From the NCBI RefSeq assembly GCF_024199925.1, contig NZ_JANADR010000001.1:1674001-1738000 (forward strand): a stretch of 64,000 bases of DNA. Reading direction: 5' to 3'. The notes beneath the pieces were generated by a model that saw nothing but the letters and a program-made list of their open reading frames with translations, did not search any database and was not told the DNA's origin. This stretch comes from Bradyrhizobium sp. CCGUVB1N3 (GTDB lineage: Bacteria; Pseudomonadota; Alphaproteobacteria; Rhizobiales; Xanthobacteraceae). This document shows positions 62,659 through 64,000 of the stretch, piece after piece. Both the position numbers and the translations under genes were made by a program. Positions within the stretch are counted from its first letter, which is position 1, and each line of letters begins with the position of its first letter.

Positions 62659-63854
62659 CACCGATCGACCTCTCCGAACACGATGTCGAGCGAGCCGAGG
62701 ATGGCCGAGACGTCGGCGAGCAGATGGCCCCTGCAGATGTGATCCATGGCCTGCAGATGCGCAAAGCCCGGCGCGCGGATCTTGCACTTGTAGGGCTTGT
62801 TGGTGCCGTCGGAGACGAGATAGACGCCGAACTCGCCCTTCGGCGCCTCGACCGCCGCATAGACCTCGCCGGCCGGCACATGGACGCCTTCGGTATAGAG
62901 CTTGAAGTGATGGATGAGCGCTTCCATCGAGCGCTTCATCTCGCCGCGGCGCGGCGGGGCGACCTTGTTGTCCTCAACGACGACCGGCCCCTGCCCTTCC
63001 GGCGCCTTCAGCTTCTCGATACACTGCTTCATGATGCGCACCGACTGGCGCATCTCTTCCATGCGGATCAGGTAGCGGTCGTAGCAGTCGCCGTTCTTGC
63101 CGATCGGAATATCGAATTCCATCTCGGCATAGCACTCATAGGGCTGCGACTTGCGCAGGTCCCAGGCCGCGCCGGAGCCGCGCACCATCACGCCCGAGAA
63201 ACCCCACTCCCAGGCTTCCTTCAGCGGCACCACGCCGATATCGACGTTGCGCTGCTTGAAGATGCGGTTGGCGGTGAGCAGGCGGTCGAGGTCCTCGACC
63301 ACCTTCAGGAACGGATCGCACCAGGCCTCGATATCGTTGATCAGCTTGGGCGGCAGGTCCTGGTGCACCCCGCCAACGCGGAAGAAGGCTGCGTGCATAC
63401 GGCTGCCCGAGGCGCGCTCGTAGAACACCATCAGCTTCTCGCGCTCCTCGAAGCCCCACAGCGGCGGGGTGAGCGCGCCGACGTCCATCGCCTGCGTGGT
63501 GACGTTGAGAAGATGAGAGAGAATGCGGCCGATCTCGCAATAGAGCACACGGATCAACTGGCCGCGGCGCGGCACCTCGATGCCGAGCAACTTTTCAGCG
63601 GCGAGGCAGAAGGCGTGTTCCTGGTTCATCGGCGCGACATAGTCGAGCCGGTCGAAATACGGGATCGCCTGCAGATAGGTCTTCTGCTCGATCAGCTTTT
63701 CGGTGCCCCGGTGAAGCAGGCCGATATGGGGATCGACGCGGGCGACGACTTCGCCGTCAAGCTCCAGCACCAGACGCAGCACGCCGTGCGCGGCCGGATG
63801 CTGCGGCCCGAAATTGATGGTGAAATTGCGAAGCTGTTCGGGTTGCTCGTTCAT
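62658..63854 (-). CDS. nuoD: NADH-quinone oxidoreductase subunit D
   Basis: 398 residues. [21 protein letters not shown] near the N-terminus (quinone-site His), [33 protein letters not shown], the [10 protein letters not shown] region and C-terminal [13 protein letters not shown]. It forms the quinone pocket with NuoB/H. It is separate from nuoC (not fused as in E. coli). 2 bases after the nuoC stop. Confidence 0.97.
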   Translation of the reverse strand: MNEQPEQLRNFTINFGPQHPAAHGVLRLVLELDGEVVARVDPHIGLLHRGTEKLIEQKTYLQAIPYFDRLDYVAPMNQEHAFCLAAEKLLGIEVPRRGQLIRVLYCEIGRILSHLLNVTTQAMDVGALTPPLWGFEEREKLMVFYERASGSRMHAAFFRVGGVHQDLPPKLINDIEAWCDPFLKVVEDLDRLLTANRIFKQRNVDIGVVPLKEAWEWGFSGVMVRGSGAAWDLRKSQPYECYAEMEFDIPIGKNGDCYDRYLIRMEEMRQSVRIMKQCIEKLKAPEGQGPVVVEDNKVAPPRRGEMKRSMEALIHHFKLYTEGVHVPAGEVYAAVEAPKGEFGVYLVSDGTNKPYKCKIRAPGFAHLQAMDHICRGHLLADVSAILGSLDIVFGEVDR

Positions 63855-63856
63855 GA

Positions 63857-64000
63857 TCAGACCTTCGGTCCTGCTTTTTCATCGCCCGGAAGGACCGGAT
63901 AATCGGCTCCCTCCCAAGGAGACAAAAAGTCGAACTTGCGGAATTCCTGGTTGAGCCGAACCGGCTCATACACAACCCGCTTCTCCTGGTCGTCGTAGCG
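63857..64000 (-). CDS. nuoC: NADH-quinone oxidoreductase subunit C (C-terminal part only)
   Basis: The last 47 residues are present: [20 protein letters not shown] then [20 protein letters not shown] and the end EKAGPKV. [14 protein letters not shown] and the EFRxFDFxSPWEG motif are characteristic of alphaproteobacterial NuoC. The 5' part and nuoA, nuoB lie beyond the window. Confidence 0.95.
   Translation of the reverse strand, partial: RYDDQEKRVVYEPVRLNQEFRKFDFLSPWEGADYPVLPGDEKAGPKV

Overview
The window looks like a chromosomal segment of a Bradyrhizobium-type alphaproteobacterium (Nitrobacteraceae). The DNA is GC-rich. The core gene order nuo - birA - rnj - mce - DUF1467 - proS - lolC/E - lolD - dnaE, all on the minus strand, is the one I know from Rhizobiales. 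FixK-type boxes, tandem alphaproteobacterial LexA boxes and Bradyrhizobium-style dispersed repeats also fit. No rRNA, tRNA or CRISPR array was seen. The assignment is by inspection only.

Layout. (1) 1-2340: 5' two thirds of dnaE; just upstream is a 32-codon membrane peptide gene whose promoter carries two LexA boxes. (2) 2.8-20.2 kb, accessory: an Omp25/RopB-like porin; an operon of arylsulfatase, small secreted protein, DUF2721 protein and an octaheme cytochrome c/TPR fusion, preceded by a near-perfect FixK/FNR box; a divergent outer-membrane protein; a complete CUT1 sugar/polyol ABC transporter; an Lrp remnant; an MmyB-type regulator divergent from a zinc-type dehydrogenase gene broken by an in-frame TGA. 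(3) 20.2-23.7 kb, core: lolD, lolC/E, proS. (4) 23.9-33.2 kb: a large copper locus (CopC-CopD fusion, YcnI, Tat-exported isonitrile-hydratase-like protein, PCu(A)C chaperone, TonB receptor, CopD, CopC, a barrel-like protein and two DUF2946 paralogues). (5) 33.2-46.5 kb, accessory: single-domain globin, CUT2 sugar transporter, repeats, a frameshifted GNAT gene, mtnK, a lone COG2984 binding protein, an integrase remnant, a MacAB-type exporter and two small secreted proteins. (6) 46.6-64.0 kb, core: DUF1467, mce, RNase J, birA and the complex I operon from nuoN back to the 3' end of nuoC, with an FkbM-type methyltransferase and a 68-residue membrane protein embedded in it.

How the parts work together. 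The core genes cover respiration (complex I), RNA turnover, lipoprotein export, tRNA charging and replication. Two accessory blocks of about 18 kb and 23 kb split a normally compact core cluster. They carry envelope and nutrient functions (copper, sugars, sulfate esters, efflux) together with decay marks: a truncated integrase, broken genes, duplicated gene ends and palindromic repeats. The most notable candidates are the SOS-boxed micro-membrane-protein beside dnaE, the FixK-boxed sulfatase/octaheme cytochrome operon, and the copper locus with an isonitrile-hydratase-like enzyme. Start sites given here were chosen from ribosome-binding sites, signal peptides and overlaps and may be off by a few codons.
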